Positions 16,674-25,667 of a stretch of DNA of 64,000 nucleotides are shown here, one piece after another. Both the position numbers and the translations under genes were made by a program. The notes beneath the pieces were generated by a model. It made no database searches. It saw only the letters and a program-made list of their open reading frames with translations, and was not told the origin of the DNA. The stretch covers positions 1 to 64,000 of the forward strand of contig JAKIUQ010000014.1 in assembly GCA_021647465.1 (NCBI GenBank), given 5' to 3'. Source of the stretch: Emcibacter sp. Lineage in GTDB: Bacteria > Pseudomonadota > Alphaproteobacteria > Sphingomonadales > Emcibacteraceae. Numbering within the stretch: the first letter of the stretch is position 1; the number at the start of each line of letters is the position of its first letter.

Positions 16674-18464
16674 TCCCATTTTCTCGCTGGGAATGGCAAA
16701 AAACAAATCATCCCCCGTCATAATCACCTCTTTCAGACTAACCGCTGTAGGCACGATTTGCTGGGCGTAAAAACGGCTGGTGATGATTTTCACTTCAAGA
16801 AAGTCCGTATCCGGGTTGCCATTATTCAGTTCCGCGCGGGCCGCCGCCGCGCCCTTGATCATAAGATAACATCCGACAGTCACACTGAAAAGCCGCAAAA
16901 AGGGCACAGACCCCGCAAGAGCAGAACGCATATTATCCCCATGCTGCGCCACGATCCATTCGGCGCATTCTCTGGTACTTTCCACCGCGAGATTCAGGCT
17001 TTTGCGCATGTCCGAAAATTCTTCCTCTAGGGGTAAATTTTGGGCGAAATCCGTTATTTCAGACAAAAATGCCCGCCAATGGCTGCCGCCCATCATGGAT
17101 AATTTTCGCCCGACAAGATCCATTGCCTGTACGCCGTTAGTGCCTTCATAGATGGGGTTAATGCGGGCGTCTCGATAAATCTGGGCGATGCCCGTTTCCT
17201 CGACAAAGCCCATGCCGCCGTGTATTTGCAGGGCAAGTGACGCATTTTCAACCCCGATGTCAGAGCCATAAGCCTTGGACAAAGGCGTGAGTAAATCGGC
17301 AAGGCCGGCATATTTTTCGCGCAATGTCTTATCCGGGTGATGTTCCCCAAGGTCCAATGCCTTGGCATTCAGCATTGTGATGGCGCGGGCGGCTTCGGTC
17401 GTGGATTTGATGGTCATCAGCATCCGGCGCACATCCGCATGTTCAATGATGGCGCTGGAGCCGGATTTTGTCGCCCCGACGGCAACGCCTTGAATCCTGT
17501 CTTTTGCGTAGTCAATCGCCATTTGCCATGCCCGCTCTGCGCAGCCCACACCCTGAATACCCACATTCAGCCGCGCGTTATTCATCATGGTGAACATGGC
17601 GGCCATGCCCTTATTTTCGGCCCCGAGCATATAACCAACACAATTATCCTCTTCGCCAAAAGCCATAACGCAGGTCGGGCTGCCGTGAATGCCGAGCTTA
17701 TGCTCAAGGGACACACATTTGGCATCATTTCGCGCCCCCAGAGAACCATCCTCATTGATCAGAAATTTTGGCACAATGAATAGGGAAATTCCCCTTGTCC
17801 CCGCCGGACTATTCGGCGTTCGGGCCAGCACAAGATGAATGATATTTTCCGTCATATCATGATCACCCCAGGTGATGAAAATCTTTTGCCCGCTGATGCG
17901 GTATGTCCCATCGCCATAGGGGACAGCCTTGGTGCGCAGCGCCCCCACATCGGTGCCCGCACCGGATTCTGTTAAATTCATTGACCCCGCCCATTGACCG
18001 GAAATCATTTTTTCCAGATAGGTGTTTTTCTGTTCTTCTGATCCATGGGCCAGGATTGATTCAATGGCCCCGGTGGTCAACATGGAACACAGGCTGAAGG
18101 CCATATTGGACGCATCAACAAATTCATACACCGCAGAGGCCAGGGTTATCGGCAAGCCCTGGCCGCCATATTCTATATCGCCGCTCACGCTGGTCCAGCC
18201 ATTTTCAGCATAAGACACGTAAGCTTCTTTAAAACCGGGGGAGGGGATAACACCGTCATCTGTCAGGCGCGCACCTTCCCTGTCCCCCACCATATTTAAA
18301 GGGGATAATATTTCCCCGCAGAATTTTCCAGCCTCTTCCAATATGGCGTCGACAATATCTTCACTCGCATCCTGAAATCTTTCCAATTCTGAAATCTCTG
18401 CCATATCAATGACATGCTTTAAAACAAATTTCATTTCACGCGTAGGGGCAATATATTCGGCCAC
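16671..18464 (-). CDS. Large acyl-CoA dehydrogenase (DmdC/FadE-like)
   Basis: A 597-residue flavoprotein of the long acyl-CoA dehydrogenase group, with the extra C-terminal domain of DmdC- and AidB-like members. Active-site region blocks: MNLTESGAGTDVGALRTKA, QKIFITWGDHDM, HKLGIHGSPTCVM, NNARLNVGIQGVG and LQIHGGMGFVEETGIAQIYRDARINPIYEGTNG; the catalytic glutamate is expected in the IYEGTNG block. Substrate could be a medium or long acyl-CoA, or 3-methylmercaptopropionyl-CoA as in DmdC; sequence alone does not decide. A FadD-type ligase lies downstream. Confidence 0.85.
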   Translation of the reverse strand: MAEYIAPTREMKFVLKHVIDMAEISELERFQDASEDIVDAILEEAGKFCGEILSPLNMVGDREGARLTDDGVIPSPGFKEAYVSYAENGWTSVSGDIEYGGQGLPITLASAVYEFVDASNMAFSLCSMLTTGAIESILAHGSEEQKNTYLEKMISGQWAGSMNLTESGAGTDVGALRTKAVPYGDGTYRISGQKIFITWGDHDMTENIIHLVLARTPNSPAGTRGISLFIVPKFLINEDGSLGARNDAKCVSLEHKLGIHGSPTCVMAFGEEDNCVGYMLGAENKGMAAMFTMMNNARLNVGIQGVGCAERAWQMAIDYAKDRIQGVAVGATKSGSSAIIEHADVRRMLMTIKSTTEAARAITMLNAKALDLGEHHPDKTLREKYAGLADLLTPLSKAYGSDIGVENASLALQIHGGMGFVEETGIAQIYRDARINPIYEGTNGVQAMDLVGRKLSMMGGSHWRAFLSEITDFAQNLPLEEEFSDMRKSLNLAVESTRECAEWIVAQHGDNMRSALAGSVPFLRLFSVTVGCYLMIKGAAAARAELNNGNPDTDFLEVKIITSRFYAQQIVPTAVSLKEVIMTGDDLFFAIPSEKMG

Positions 18465-18637
18465 AGAAGAACTCCCGGATTTTTTAAATAATTTTGATCG
18501 TAAATCGTTCAGTAATATACTATTAATGTAACAAGATTTAATAGCAGTAACAACAAAAACAAAACAGTCGTTTGAAAAATGAAACCTACATGAGTCGCCA
18601 TATAATCACAAGTATTTAGGCGGATTGCGCATATAAT

Positions 18638-18665
18638 ATATTGCACCCAGAATATTGCACACAGG
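18638..18665. repeat. 14-bp tandem duplication upstream of tsaC
   Basis: ATATTGCACCCAGA (18638-18651) is followed by ATATTGCACACAGG (18652-18665), 12 of 14 identical, in the divergent region between the acyl-CoA dehydrogenase and tsaC. Confidence 0.65.
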
Positions 18666-18681
18666 ATAATAACATAGAACA

Positions 18682-19680
18682 ATGTCCCCAAATGACAAAA
18701 ATCCAACCTATGAAAAAATAATGCCCGCCGTTCCGGCCAACCTTAATCTTGCCAGCAAATATTTGTTGCAGGGCAAGCTTGTCTCTTTTCCAACCGAAAC
18801 CGTATATGGCCTTGGGGCAGACGCCACCAATGATCAGGCCGTAGCCCGGATATTCGCGGCCAAACAAAGACCGGATTTCAACCCGTTGATCATACATTTA
18901 TCCTCCCTTGCCGAGGCAGAAAAATATGTCGAATTTGATATGATCTCCCGCAGGATGGCAGAGGCATTCTGGCCCGGGCCATTCACCCTTGTCTTAAAGA
19001 AAAAGCCCGGCAGCATCCTGTCCCCGCTTGTATCGGCGGGCCTCGATACCGTTGCGGTGCGCGTGCCGGAACATCCGGTGATCACCGGCCTGTTACAGCT
19101 TTTTAAATATCCCATTGCGGCCCCCAGCGCCAATATTTCCGGCAAGCTTAGCCCCACGCGCCCTGAACATGTGGCAGAAACGCTTTCGGCCAAAGTTGCC
19201 ATGATATTAGAAGGCCCGCCCTGCCGAAACGGTATTGAATCAACCATTGCCCAAGTCGTTGGCAGTGAGATCAGGATTTTACGGCCCGGCAGCATTACCA
19301 AAGGAAAAATCGAAGAACTTACCGGTTTGCGCGTCACTTATTATGAGGACGGGGAAAACCCCGCCGCGCCCGGTCAGCTCAAAAGCCATTATGCCCCAAA
19401 TAAAAAAATCCGGCTGAATGCCGTGACCCTTTATCCGGGGGAGGCCCTGCTTGCTTTTGGCAGCTTTTACCCCAAAGACGTTCAAATCCTGAAAAACCTC
19501 AGCACGAAAGGCAGCCTGCTGGAAGCCGCCTCAAATCTCTTCTCCATGCTACATGAGCTGGACAATACAGATTGTACAGCCATCGCCGTCAGCCCCATCC
19601 CCAATAAGGCCATCGGTATTGCCATCAATGACCGATTGACCCGCGCCGCCGCCATACCAGAGGTAAATAATGACGATTAA
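18682..19680 (+). CDS. tsaC: L-threonylcarbamoyladenylate synthase, Sua5/TsaC type
   Basis: A 332-residue enzyme making threonylcarbamoyl-AMP from threonine, bicarbonate and ATP, for the t6A37 modification of ANN-decoding tRNAs. The YrdC domain covers residues 15-205 (GKLVSFPTETVYGLGADATN, KQRPDFNPLIIH, GPFTLVLKKKP, APSANISGKLSPT), followed by the Sua5 C-terminal domain (APGQLKSHYAPNKKI). It is the long Sua5-like form. The ATG at 18682 has no strong ribosome binding site; an ATG at 18721 would also preserve the domain. Its stop overlaps the next gene. Confidence 0.93.
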   Translation: MSPNDKNPTYEKIMPAVPANLNLASKYLLQGKLVSFPTETVYGLGADATNDQAVARIFAAKQRPDFNPLIIHLSSLAEAEKYVEFDMISRRMAEAFWPGPFTLVLKKKPGSILSPLVSAGLDTVAVRVPEHPVITGLLQLFKYPIAAPSANISGKLSPTRPEHVAETLSAKVAMILEGPPCRNGIESTIAQVVGSEIRILRPGSITKGKIEELTGLRVTYYEDGENPAAPGQLKSHYAPNKKIRLNAVTLYPGEALLAFGSFYPKDVQILKNLSTKGSLLEAASNLFSMLHELDNTDCTAIAVSPIPNKAIGIAINDRLTRAAAIPEVNNDD

Positions 19681-21088
19681 CCCGATCCATCTTGAAAAAT
19701 TAAAAAAAATCCTTGGATCTGAAGGCTGGATTGATGACCAGACGGACATGCCGTCCTTTTTAAGAGAGCCGCGCGATAAATATCAAGGCAATACCCCTTT
19801 GATTTTAATGCCGGACAGCACGGAAAAAACCGCCGAGATTGTCCGTTATTGCGCCCAGAATAAAATTCCCCTTGTTCCCCAGGGCGGCAACAGCGGCCTT
19901 GTGGGCGGGGCCATTCCGACCGGTGAAATATTGCTCAGCCTGAAACGGCTCAAGGCCATTCGTCAGCAGGACGCGCGCAATCTTACCATAACGGTTGAGG
20001 CCGGATGCATCCTGTCCCATATTCAGGAATTGGCGCAAGAAATGAATTGCCTGTTTCCCCTAAGCTTAGCTGCTGAAGGATCCTGTATGATTGGCGGTAA
20101 TATATCAACCAATGCCGGCGGCGTGAATGTTCTTCATTACGGCAATATGCGAAATCTTGTATTGGGGTTGGAAGTGGTGCTGCCAAACGGCGAAACCTGG
20201 CACGGGCTTGGCGGCTTGCGCAAAGACAATACCGGCTACGACCTGAAACAGCTCTTTATCGGGGCCGAGGGCAGTCTGGGCATTATCACCGCCGCCACAT
20301 TGAAATTATCGCCTCATCCCCATGAAAAACAGACCGCCTTTGTCGCCGTTCCAGACCCTGATGCGGCAGTTAATCTGCTGAGCATCGCCCGCAATATCAG
20401 CGGCGATTGCCTTACCGCCTTTGAGATCATCCCGCGGCTTGGCATTGACATGGTCACCGATAATATACCCGGCTCGCGGGATCCAATGACGCAAACCTAT
20501 GACTGGTATATTCTTCTGGAAGGCACATCATCCCTAAGCCGTGACCTGCTTGACCTTGAAGCGGTTATGGAACGGATTTTATCCACAGGCCTTGATGATG
20601 GCCTGATATTGGACGGCGTCATTGCCAAAAATATTACGGAAAGTAATAATTTATGGCAGTTACGCGAAAATTTATCGGAAGCCCAGAAATTTGAAGGCGG
20701 CAGTATCAAACATGATATTTCCGTCCCCATTTCCGCCATTCCGGCCTTCCTTATAGAAGCCGGCATGGCCGTGGAGACCAGCATCCCCGGCGCGCGGCCC
20801 GTGCCCTTTGGTCATTTGGGGGATGGAAACCTGCATTATAATATCAGCCAACCCAAACATATGGCCCGGCAGGCGTTTCTTGACCAGTGGGAAAGTCTTA
20901 ATCAATCTGTCCATGATGTGGTTGATAAATTTAACGGCAGCTTTAGCGCGGAACACGGCATTGGCCGCATGAAAACCGATGATATGCTGCGGTATAAATC
21001 CAAAGTCGAAATGGCTATGATGACAAAAATTAAACATACCCTTGATCCCCACAATATTATGAATCCCGGTGTAATCGTAAGGAAATAA
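19670..21088 (+). CDS. FAD-linked D-2-hydroxyacid dehydrogenase (GlcD/D2HGDH-like)
   Basis: A 472-residue flavoprotein with an N-terminal PCMH FAD-binding domain (VPQGGNSGLVGGAIP, near residue 65) and a C-terminal FAD-oxidase domain (PFGHLGDGNLHYNIS, SAEHGIGRMK). This is the D-lactate/glycolate/D-2-hydroxyglutarate dehydrogenase family; the absence of glcE/glcF partners favours a stand-alone D-2-hydroxyglutarate or D-lactate type enzyme. It overlaps tsaC by 11 nt and is translationally coupled to it. Confidence 0.88.
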   Translation: MTINPIHLEKLKKILGSEGWIDDQTDMPSFLREPRDKYQGNTPLILMPDSTEKTAEIVRYCAQNKIPLVPQGGNSGLVGGAIPTGEILLSLKRLKAIRQQDARNLTITVEAGCILSHIQELAQEMNCLFPLSLAAEGSCMIGGNISTNAGGVNVLHYGNMRNLVLGLEVVLPNGETWHGLGGLRKDNTGYDLKQLFIGAEGSLGIITAATLKLSPHPHEKQTAFVAVPDPDAAVNLLSIARNISGDCLTAFEIIPRLGIDMVTDNIPGSRDPMTQTYDWYILLEGTSSLSRDLLDLEAVMERILSTGLDDGLILDGVIAKNITESNNLWQLRENLSEAQKFEGGSIKHDISVPISAIPAFLIEAGMAVETSIPGARPVPFGHLGDGNLHYNISQPKHMARQAFLDQWESLNQSVHDVVDKFNGSFSAEHGIGRMKTDDMLRYKSKVEMAMMTKIKHTLDPHNIMNPGVIVRK

Positions 21089-21091
21089 TCA

Positions 21092-21973
21092 ATGACGGGT
21101 AATGGTCTCTTTTTGGAAAAATACTACCGCAGCCATGATGGCCTCAAGCTTTATTATCGGGATTATAACGCAGAATCGTCCCATAACCCCCCCCTGCTTT
21201 GCCTGCATGGCCTGACCCGTAACTCCAAGGACTTTGACCGGTTTGCCGCGCATTTTTCCAGTGCCCAAGGCGTAAAACGAAGAGTGATAAGTCTGGATAT
21301 TCGCGGGCGCGGAAAATCCGAATATGATCCGGATTACAGGAATTACCAGATTCCCACATATATTCAGGATGTTCTAGGGCTCCTTGCCCATGAGAAACTC
21401 ACCCAGGCCACCGCTGTCGGCACCTCCATGGGCGGCCTTATATCCATGGCCATCGGGGCGATGAACTCGGGTATTTTAAAAGGCATCATTTTAAATGATA
21501 TTGGCCCTGAAATAGACCCAAGAGGCCTCGAACGCATATCGGGCTTTGTGGGCAATGGCCATGTCCTGCAAAATTGGCAACAGGCCATAAGCGGTATGAA
21601 AGTATTAAACGGCTGGTTATTTCCGGATTATAGTGATGCGGAATGGGATATGTTCGCCCGGAATACTTTTCGGGAACAGGATGACGGCACCATTGTTGCC
21701 AATTACGATCCGGCCATTGGGAAAGCCATGAAAGAAAGTGCCGAAAGCACAATTTCCCTTGATTTATGGCCAATGTTTGCCGCGATCAGCCCTATCCCTG
21801 TTCTGACCCTGCGCGGAGAGAATAGTGATATTCTCTCATCGGAGACATTGCTCAAAATGGCCCGGAGCCATCCCGAATTCACCGCCCTTACCGTCCCCAA
21901 TCGCGCGCATACGCCGGATTTATTCGAAGATATCTCCCTTAAAACAATAGATAAATTTATCAACAGTCTTTAA
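21092..21973 (+). CDS. Alpha/beta hydrolase
   Basis: A 293-residue cytosolic alpha/beta-hydrolase. Oxyanion-hole region LLCLHGLTRNSKDFDR, nucleophile elbow GTSMGG (serine near residue 113) and the catalytic histidine in VPNRAHTPDLFED. The RGRGKSEYDPDYRNYQIPTY block is common in esterases and acyl-hydrolases of marine alphaproteobacteria. The substrate cannot be predicted. It starts 3 nt after the dehydrogenase stop and ends 4 nt inside the convergent SRAP gene. Confidence 0.85.
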   Translation: MTGNGLFLEKYYRSHDGLKLYYRDYNAESSHNPPLLCLHGLTRNSKDFDRFAAHFSSAQGVKRRVISLDIRGRGKSEYDPDYRNYQIPTYIQDVLGLLAHEKLTQATAVGTSMGGLISMAIGAMNSGILKGIILNDIGPEIDPRGLERISGFVGNGHVLQNWQQAISGMKVLNGWLFPDYSDAEWDMFARNTFREQDDGTIVANYDPAIGKAMKESAESTISLDLWPMFAAISPIPVLTLRGENSDILSSETLLKMARSHPEFTALTVPNRAHTPDLFEDISLKTIDKFINSL

Positions 21974-22734
21974 AATAAATCATATTGACGGCCTTTAGCA
22001 GCTTCAATGGATTGCGGGCCGTCATTGCGGACATTATTGACATAAGGGCTCACTTCATAGAGCCTTAAGTCTGCCTCGGTTCGCGCGGACAGCCGCCGGA
22101 AAATCTCAGGATCCAGCGGATCCATAGGCCGAAGCCACAGGTCGTAATCCTCAGGATCCACGATAACCGGGCTGCGGTGATGAATGACTTTCATGAGCGG
22201 TATTGCCGGTTTCGTTATTAAAGACACGGTTTCCAGCCAGTCTTCGCCGTGCGGCCCCATCCAGATTTCCCAAATACCGGCAAAGGCAAAAGCCCGGCCA
22301 TCAACATGGTCTTTTGGCAGACGGGAATAATAGGGCACCGATGCGGCACCGGGGGTTCTGGCCCGCCTCCACTCATAAAATCCGCTCGCAGGCACCAGAC
22401 ATTTCCGCCGCCTGAAGGGGCCGCGAAAAGATGGTTTCGCAGCAATTGTTTCACTGCGGGCATTAATCATGGGCCGGCCAAGGGTCATTTCTTTTGCCCA
22501 TGACGGCACAAGCCCCCACCGCATCAAGACGGCTTCTTTTTGCGGCAATGGCTCATCCGGCAGGATGGGCTGATCCCTGTCCGATCCTTTAAGCCTGATC
22601 ACCGCTATCGGCTGCGCCGGCGCAATATTATACCGGTCGGGGACCTGAACCACAGCAGAACGCCCATGGCCCACAGCCATGGACTCCAGAAATTTTTCAT
22701 ATGCTGTCCGTGTCAAGGCATATCTGCCGCACAT
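21970..22734 (-). CDS. SOS response-associated peptidase, SRAP/YedK (HMCES-like)
   Basis: A 254-residue protein that crosslinks covalently to abasic sites in single-stranded DNA through the cysteine exposed after Met removal. Cys2 is present (MCGRYALT). Other conserved features are INARSETI, LVPASGFYEWR (catalytic Glu) and MKVIHHRSPVIV (His). It stabilises abasic sites at replication forks and is not a classical protease. Length is normal for the family. Confidence 0.92.
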   Translation of the reverse strand: MCGRYALTRTAYEKFLESMAVGHGRSAVVQVPDRYNIAPAQPIAVIRLKGSDRDQPILPDEPLPQKEAVLMRWGLVPSWAKEMTLGRPMINARSETIAAKPSFRGPFRRRKCLVPASGFYEWRRARTPGAASVPYYSRLPKDHVDGRAFAFAGIWEIWMGPHGEDWLETVSLITKPAIPLMKVIHHRSPVIVDPEDYDLWLRPMDPLDPEIFRRLSARTEADLRLYEVSPYVNNVRNDGPQSIEAAKGRQYDLF

Positions 22735-22767
22735 ATCTTGCTTGCCTATCCTTCAAAAAACATTATC

Positions 22768-22796
22768 TTGTAGCAGAATAATGAGATTTGTATAAA
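22768..22796 (+). promoter_or_regulatory. Candidate promoter for the 47-aa protein/DUF2842/eipA genes
   Basis: TTGTAG at 22768-22773, a 17-bp spacer, and TATAAA at 22791-22796. The -10 is good and the -35 partial. The first coding start is at 22829. Confidence 0.35.
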
Positions 22797-22828
22797 ATAA
22801 AAATGCGGCCTGATGAGAAATACAATTG

Positions 22829-22972
22829 ATGGGTGATAATGCACCAAACCGATTATTACAATCGGCCAAAGAGCATCTGCGAACGGCAGTGATTGCCGTG
22901 GTTTTCGGGCTGACGGCATACGGGCTTATCCATATTCTGATATGGGCGGTTCGGGCAATTGAAAATTTATAA
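22829..22972 (+). CDS. Small single-span membrane protein, 47 aa
   Basis: A short frame encodes MGDNAPNRLLQSAKEHLR, a hydrophobic segment AVIAVVFGLTAYGLIHILIW and a short tail. It begins with a polar amphipathic region and has one predicted membrane helix. GAGAAA lies upstream of the ATG. It sits directly before the DUF2842 gene, whose start is 13 nt after its stop, so a shared transcript is likely. I do not recognise the family; the case for it is the helix, its position and the ribosome binding site. Confidence 0.55.
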   Translation: MGDNAPNRLLQSAKEHLRTAVIAVVFGLTAYGLIHILIWAVRAIENL

Positions 22973-22985
22973 AGAGAATGACGTA

Positions 22986-23189
22986 ATGAGAAAGCTATTC
23001 GGATATTTTTTTGGTCTTTTTATTTTAATAATTTATATCCTGCTGATTGTGCGCCTTGGTGATGCCATTTTTCCCATGCATGCTGCCGTAGAAATGTTAT
23101 TTTATGCGGTCACGGGCCTCATCTGGATTTTCCCGGCCATGTGGTTTATCCGCTGGTGGTACAAACCAAAACAACCAAATAATCAATAG
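22986..23189 (+). CDS. DUF2842 family membrane protein
   Basis: A 67-residue protein with two transmembrane helices (KLFGYFFGLFILIIYILLIV and LFYAVTGLIWIFPAMWFI) and a basic WWYKPKQ tail. This matches the DUF2842 pattern, a small family found in alphaproteobacteria. I chose the ATG at 22986, with AAAGAGAA upstream. Function unknown. It lies 8 nt before the EipA gene. Confidence 0.82.
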   Translation: MRKLFGYFFGLFILIIYILLIVRLGDAIFPMHAAVEMLFYAVTGLIWIFPAMWFIRWWYKPKQPNNQ

Positions 23190-23197
23190 AGGGCATA

Positions 23198-23809
23198 ATG
23201 CAGATATTCTTAAAAAGTTTTTTAATCATCCTGGGGCTGACCCTTGCCGGATGCAGCAATAATGATACCGTTGCCCCCACAGAATCGCTTCAGCATCGTC
23301 AAAATCTGGACGAAACCAATTATGCCAATACCTATGATGAGAAATCCGTGGCAAATGCCGCCTCTGACTTTCTGGGCGGGGGGTCGGAGGCAATTGCAAA
23401 AGTGATTGAAAAAGCTTTTAAAGATCACGGACGGCCCAATGGCTATATCATCGGGACCGAGGGCAGCGCCGCATTGGTGGTCGGCCTTCGGTACGGCGAC
23501 GGCACATTGTCCCATAAGATCGAGGGCAACAGCCGTCTCTATTGGAAAGGCCCCAGCATCGGCTTTGATGTGGGCGTCAATGGCTCGCGGGTTTTCGCGC
23601 TGGTGTATAATTTACACGACGTCGAAGAATTATATCAGCGTTTTCCCGCCGTTGAGGGCAGCCTCTATTATATCGGTGGTGTTGGCATGAATTATCAGCA
23701 GCGCGGCGACATCATCATCGCCCCCATTCGCGTGGGGGTTGGCCTGCGGGCCGGTGTCAATCTGGGCTATATACATTTCACCAAAAAAAGAAGCTGGATT
23801 CCTTTTTAG
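23198..23809 (+). CDS. eipA: EipA-family envelope integrity protein (DUF1134)
   Basis: A 203-residue protein. Residues 1-20 are a signal peptide with a lipobox-like TLAGC, so it may be a lipoprotein. The DUF1134 core is strong: GYIIGTEGSAALVVGLRYGDG, YWKGPSIGFDVGVNGSRVFALVYNL, GSLYYIGGVGMN, and IRVGVGLRAGVNLGYIHFTK. EipA of Brucella is a periplasmic beta-barrel-like protein required for envelope integrity. The predicted lipidation here is unusual for the family and should be treated as provisional. Confidence 0.88.
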   Translation: MQIFLKSFLIILGLTLAGCSNNDTVAPTESLQHRQNLDETNYANTYDEKSVANAASDFLGGGSEAIAKVIEKAFKDHGRPNGYIIGTEGSAALVVGLRYGDGTLSHKIEGNSRLYWKGPSIGFDVGVNGSRVFALVYNLHDVEELYQRFPAVEGSLYYIGGVGMNYQQRGDIIIAPIRVGVGLRAGVNLGYIHFTKKRSWIPF

Positions 23810-23886
23810 AATTTTCCGGGCTTATTGCAAGCATTTAACAGGATTGCCCCTTGAGAATTGGTCATGAATGATCAGGCGTCATATCA

Positions 23887-24855
23887 TCATGCCCATACTG
23901 TTATCACAATTTTTCCCTTTGCACTGCCTGCGCCCAAGTAGCGCAGGGCCTCTGGCACCTGCGGCAGCGGATAACATTTATCGATAACAGGCACGACTTT
24001 ACCGGCGTCAAAAAGCCGGATCATAAAATCCAGATCTTCTTTATTCTGCCTGTGGCTAAGTATTCCCATTTTCTTGTCCGTGAATATTGAAATCCACGGC
24101 CCCAGAAACAGAAGCTGTAAAAGGCTCGGCACGGAACCACCAACCAATACATAACGCCCGCCGGAACTCAATGCCCGCTTGTTATCAAAAATGGAACGAT
24201 AGGCCACAAGATCAAGAATAAGGTCATAAGACTGGCCCTTACGGCTATAATCTTCTTTACTATAGTCAATCACATGATCCGCGCCCAGCTTGCGCATCAC
24301 GTCAAATTTTTCGCCATGGTCGACAGCTGTGACCTCGGCACCAAAAGATTTTGCAAGCTGTATGGCAAAGGAACCCGCCCCGCCGCCAGCCCCGTTAATC
24401 AGAACTTTTTGCCCGGGCTTTATCTGCCCTTTGTCTCTTAACCCCTGAAGGACAATAGTACTCGCCTGCGGCAGGGCCGCGATCTGTTCAAACGTCATGC
24501 TGGCCGGTTTCGACATCATTTTACGCTGAGGGACACAGACGTATTCGGCAAAACCGCCCCAATGCATCAACAGATCCCCAAAGACCTCATCCCCCAGGCG
24601 AAACTGCGTCACATTCTTGCCAATCCCCACCACCTGTCCCGTAATGTCGGAGCCAAGGATATTTTTTTTAGGTTTGAAAAGCCCCCATAACCGAACATAA
24701 GCCGGTCTGGCCGTCAGAAACTCCCAATCCGAAGCATTCAGCGAGGTTGCCATAATTTTTATCAGGAGCTCATCGTCCTTGGGCGTTGGTTTTTCAAGCT
24801 CCTGCAATTTCAGAACATCAGGTGAGCCATATTTATTATATACAATCGCCTTCAT
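23887..24855 (-). CDS. MDR-family NAD(P)-dependent oxidoreductase
   Basis: A 322-residue medium-chain dehydrogenase/reductase of the quinone-oxidoreductase kind. The nucleotide-binding loop is GAGGGAGSFAIQLAK with an acidic VTAVDHG end to the strand, and the GLRDKGQIKPGQKVLINGAG block is typical. The catalytic zinc ligands of true alcohol dehydrogenases are absent. Probable role is NAD(P)H reduction of quinones or enones; the substrate is unknown. Confidence 0.85.
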   Translation of the reverse strand: MKAIVYNKYGSPDVLKLQELEKPTPKDDELLIKIMATSLNASDWEFLTARPAYVRLWGLFKPKKNILGSDITGQVVGIGKNVTQFRLGDEVFGDLLMHWGGFAEYVCVPQRKMMSKPASMTFEQIAALPQASTIVLQGLRDKGQIKPGQKVLINGAGGGAGSFAIQLAKSFGAEVTAVDHGEKFDVMRKLGADHVIDYSKEDYSRKGQSYDLILDLVAYRSIFDNKRALSSGGRYVLVGGSVPSLLQLLFLGPWISIFTDKKMGILSHRQNKEDLDFMIRLFDAGKVVPVIDKCYPLPQVPEALRYLGAGSAKGKIVITVWA

Positions 24856-24886
24856 AAAGAACCCATAATTTCGCCATCCTTACAGT

Positions 24887-25663
24887 TTATTGTAGCAGCC
24901 CCATGAGGCCTTCTGCCAGTAATTTAAGGCCAACCAGAAACAGTAGGCCATAACAGATCATATAAAATATCACATTTGAGACACGGTTATGCATCCAAAT
25001 GCCAAGCCAGACCCCTATGGGGGCGAAAGGCAATAGATAAAGCGACATTGTCAGATTATCCAGTGATAGCTGCCCGAGCCAGGCATAAGGAATGATTTTG
25101 ACATAATTGACAATGATGAAGAACATCACCGATGTCCCGACCAGAATAGTTTTATCCAGTTTCAGCGGGAAAAGATATTGTGACAATGGCGGCCCGCCAG
25201 CATGGGCGATGAAACTTGAAAAACCGCTTAAAGCACCAAGAATACTGCCTTTCACTGCATTTTGTTTCATTTTATTTGTCTGGAATAGCGCGCGCGCCTG
25301 ACGCCTTTGCACGAACCAGTAATTGCCGACAAAATATAAGGCCATAATGCCGACAATGATCCGGATCATATCGGCATTCATCATGCTGAAGGTAAGGCCG
25401 CCAATGGTAATGCCGACAATCGCGCCGGGGATCAGAATCTTGAGAGTTCTGGCGTCCCATCTCCTGCGATATTCCCATACGGTGAAAATATCCATGACGC
25501 ATAAAATAGGCAGCATAATCGCCGCCGCCACCCTTGGGTCAACCATAAGGGCCAGCAGCGGCACTGCCAACGTGCCCAATCCGCCCGCAAAGCCGCCTTT
25601 GGATATACCCGTCAGCAAGACGACCGGTATGGCAAGCAGGAAAAACCACAGGGGTTCTGCCAC
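24887..25663 (-). CDS. TauE/SafE (TSUP) family membrane transporter
   Basis: A 258-residue polytopic protein with about seven to eight helices and the family glycine-rich loops (GISKGGFAGGLGTLAVPLLALM and GALSGFSSFIAHAGGPPLSQYLFP). The family exports sulfite, sulfoacetate or related organosulfur anions. No sulfur genes adjoin it, so the substrate is open. The start is GTG at 25663, 4 nt after the yaaA stop. Confidence 0.88.
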   Translation of the reverse strand: MAEPLWFFLLAIPVVLLTGISKGGFAGGLGTLAVPLLALMVDPRVAAAIMLPILCVMDIFTVWEYRRRWDARTLKILIPGAIVGITIGGLTFSMMNADMIRIIVGIMALYFVGNYWFVQRRQARALFQTNKMKQNAVKGSILGALSGFSSFIAHAGGPPLSQYLFPLKLDKTILVGTSVMFFIIVNYVKIIPYAWLGQLSLDNLTMSLYLLPFAPIGVWLGIWMHNRVSNVIFYMICYGLLFLVGLKLLAEGLMGLLQ

Positions 25664-25667
25664 CGCC

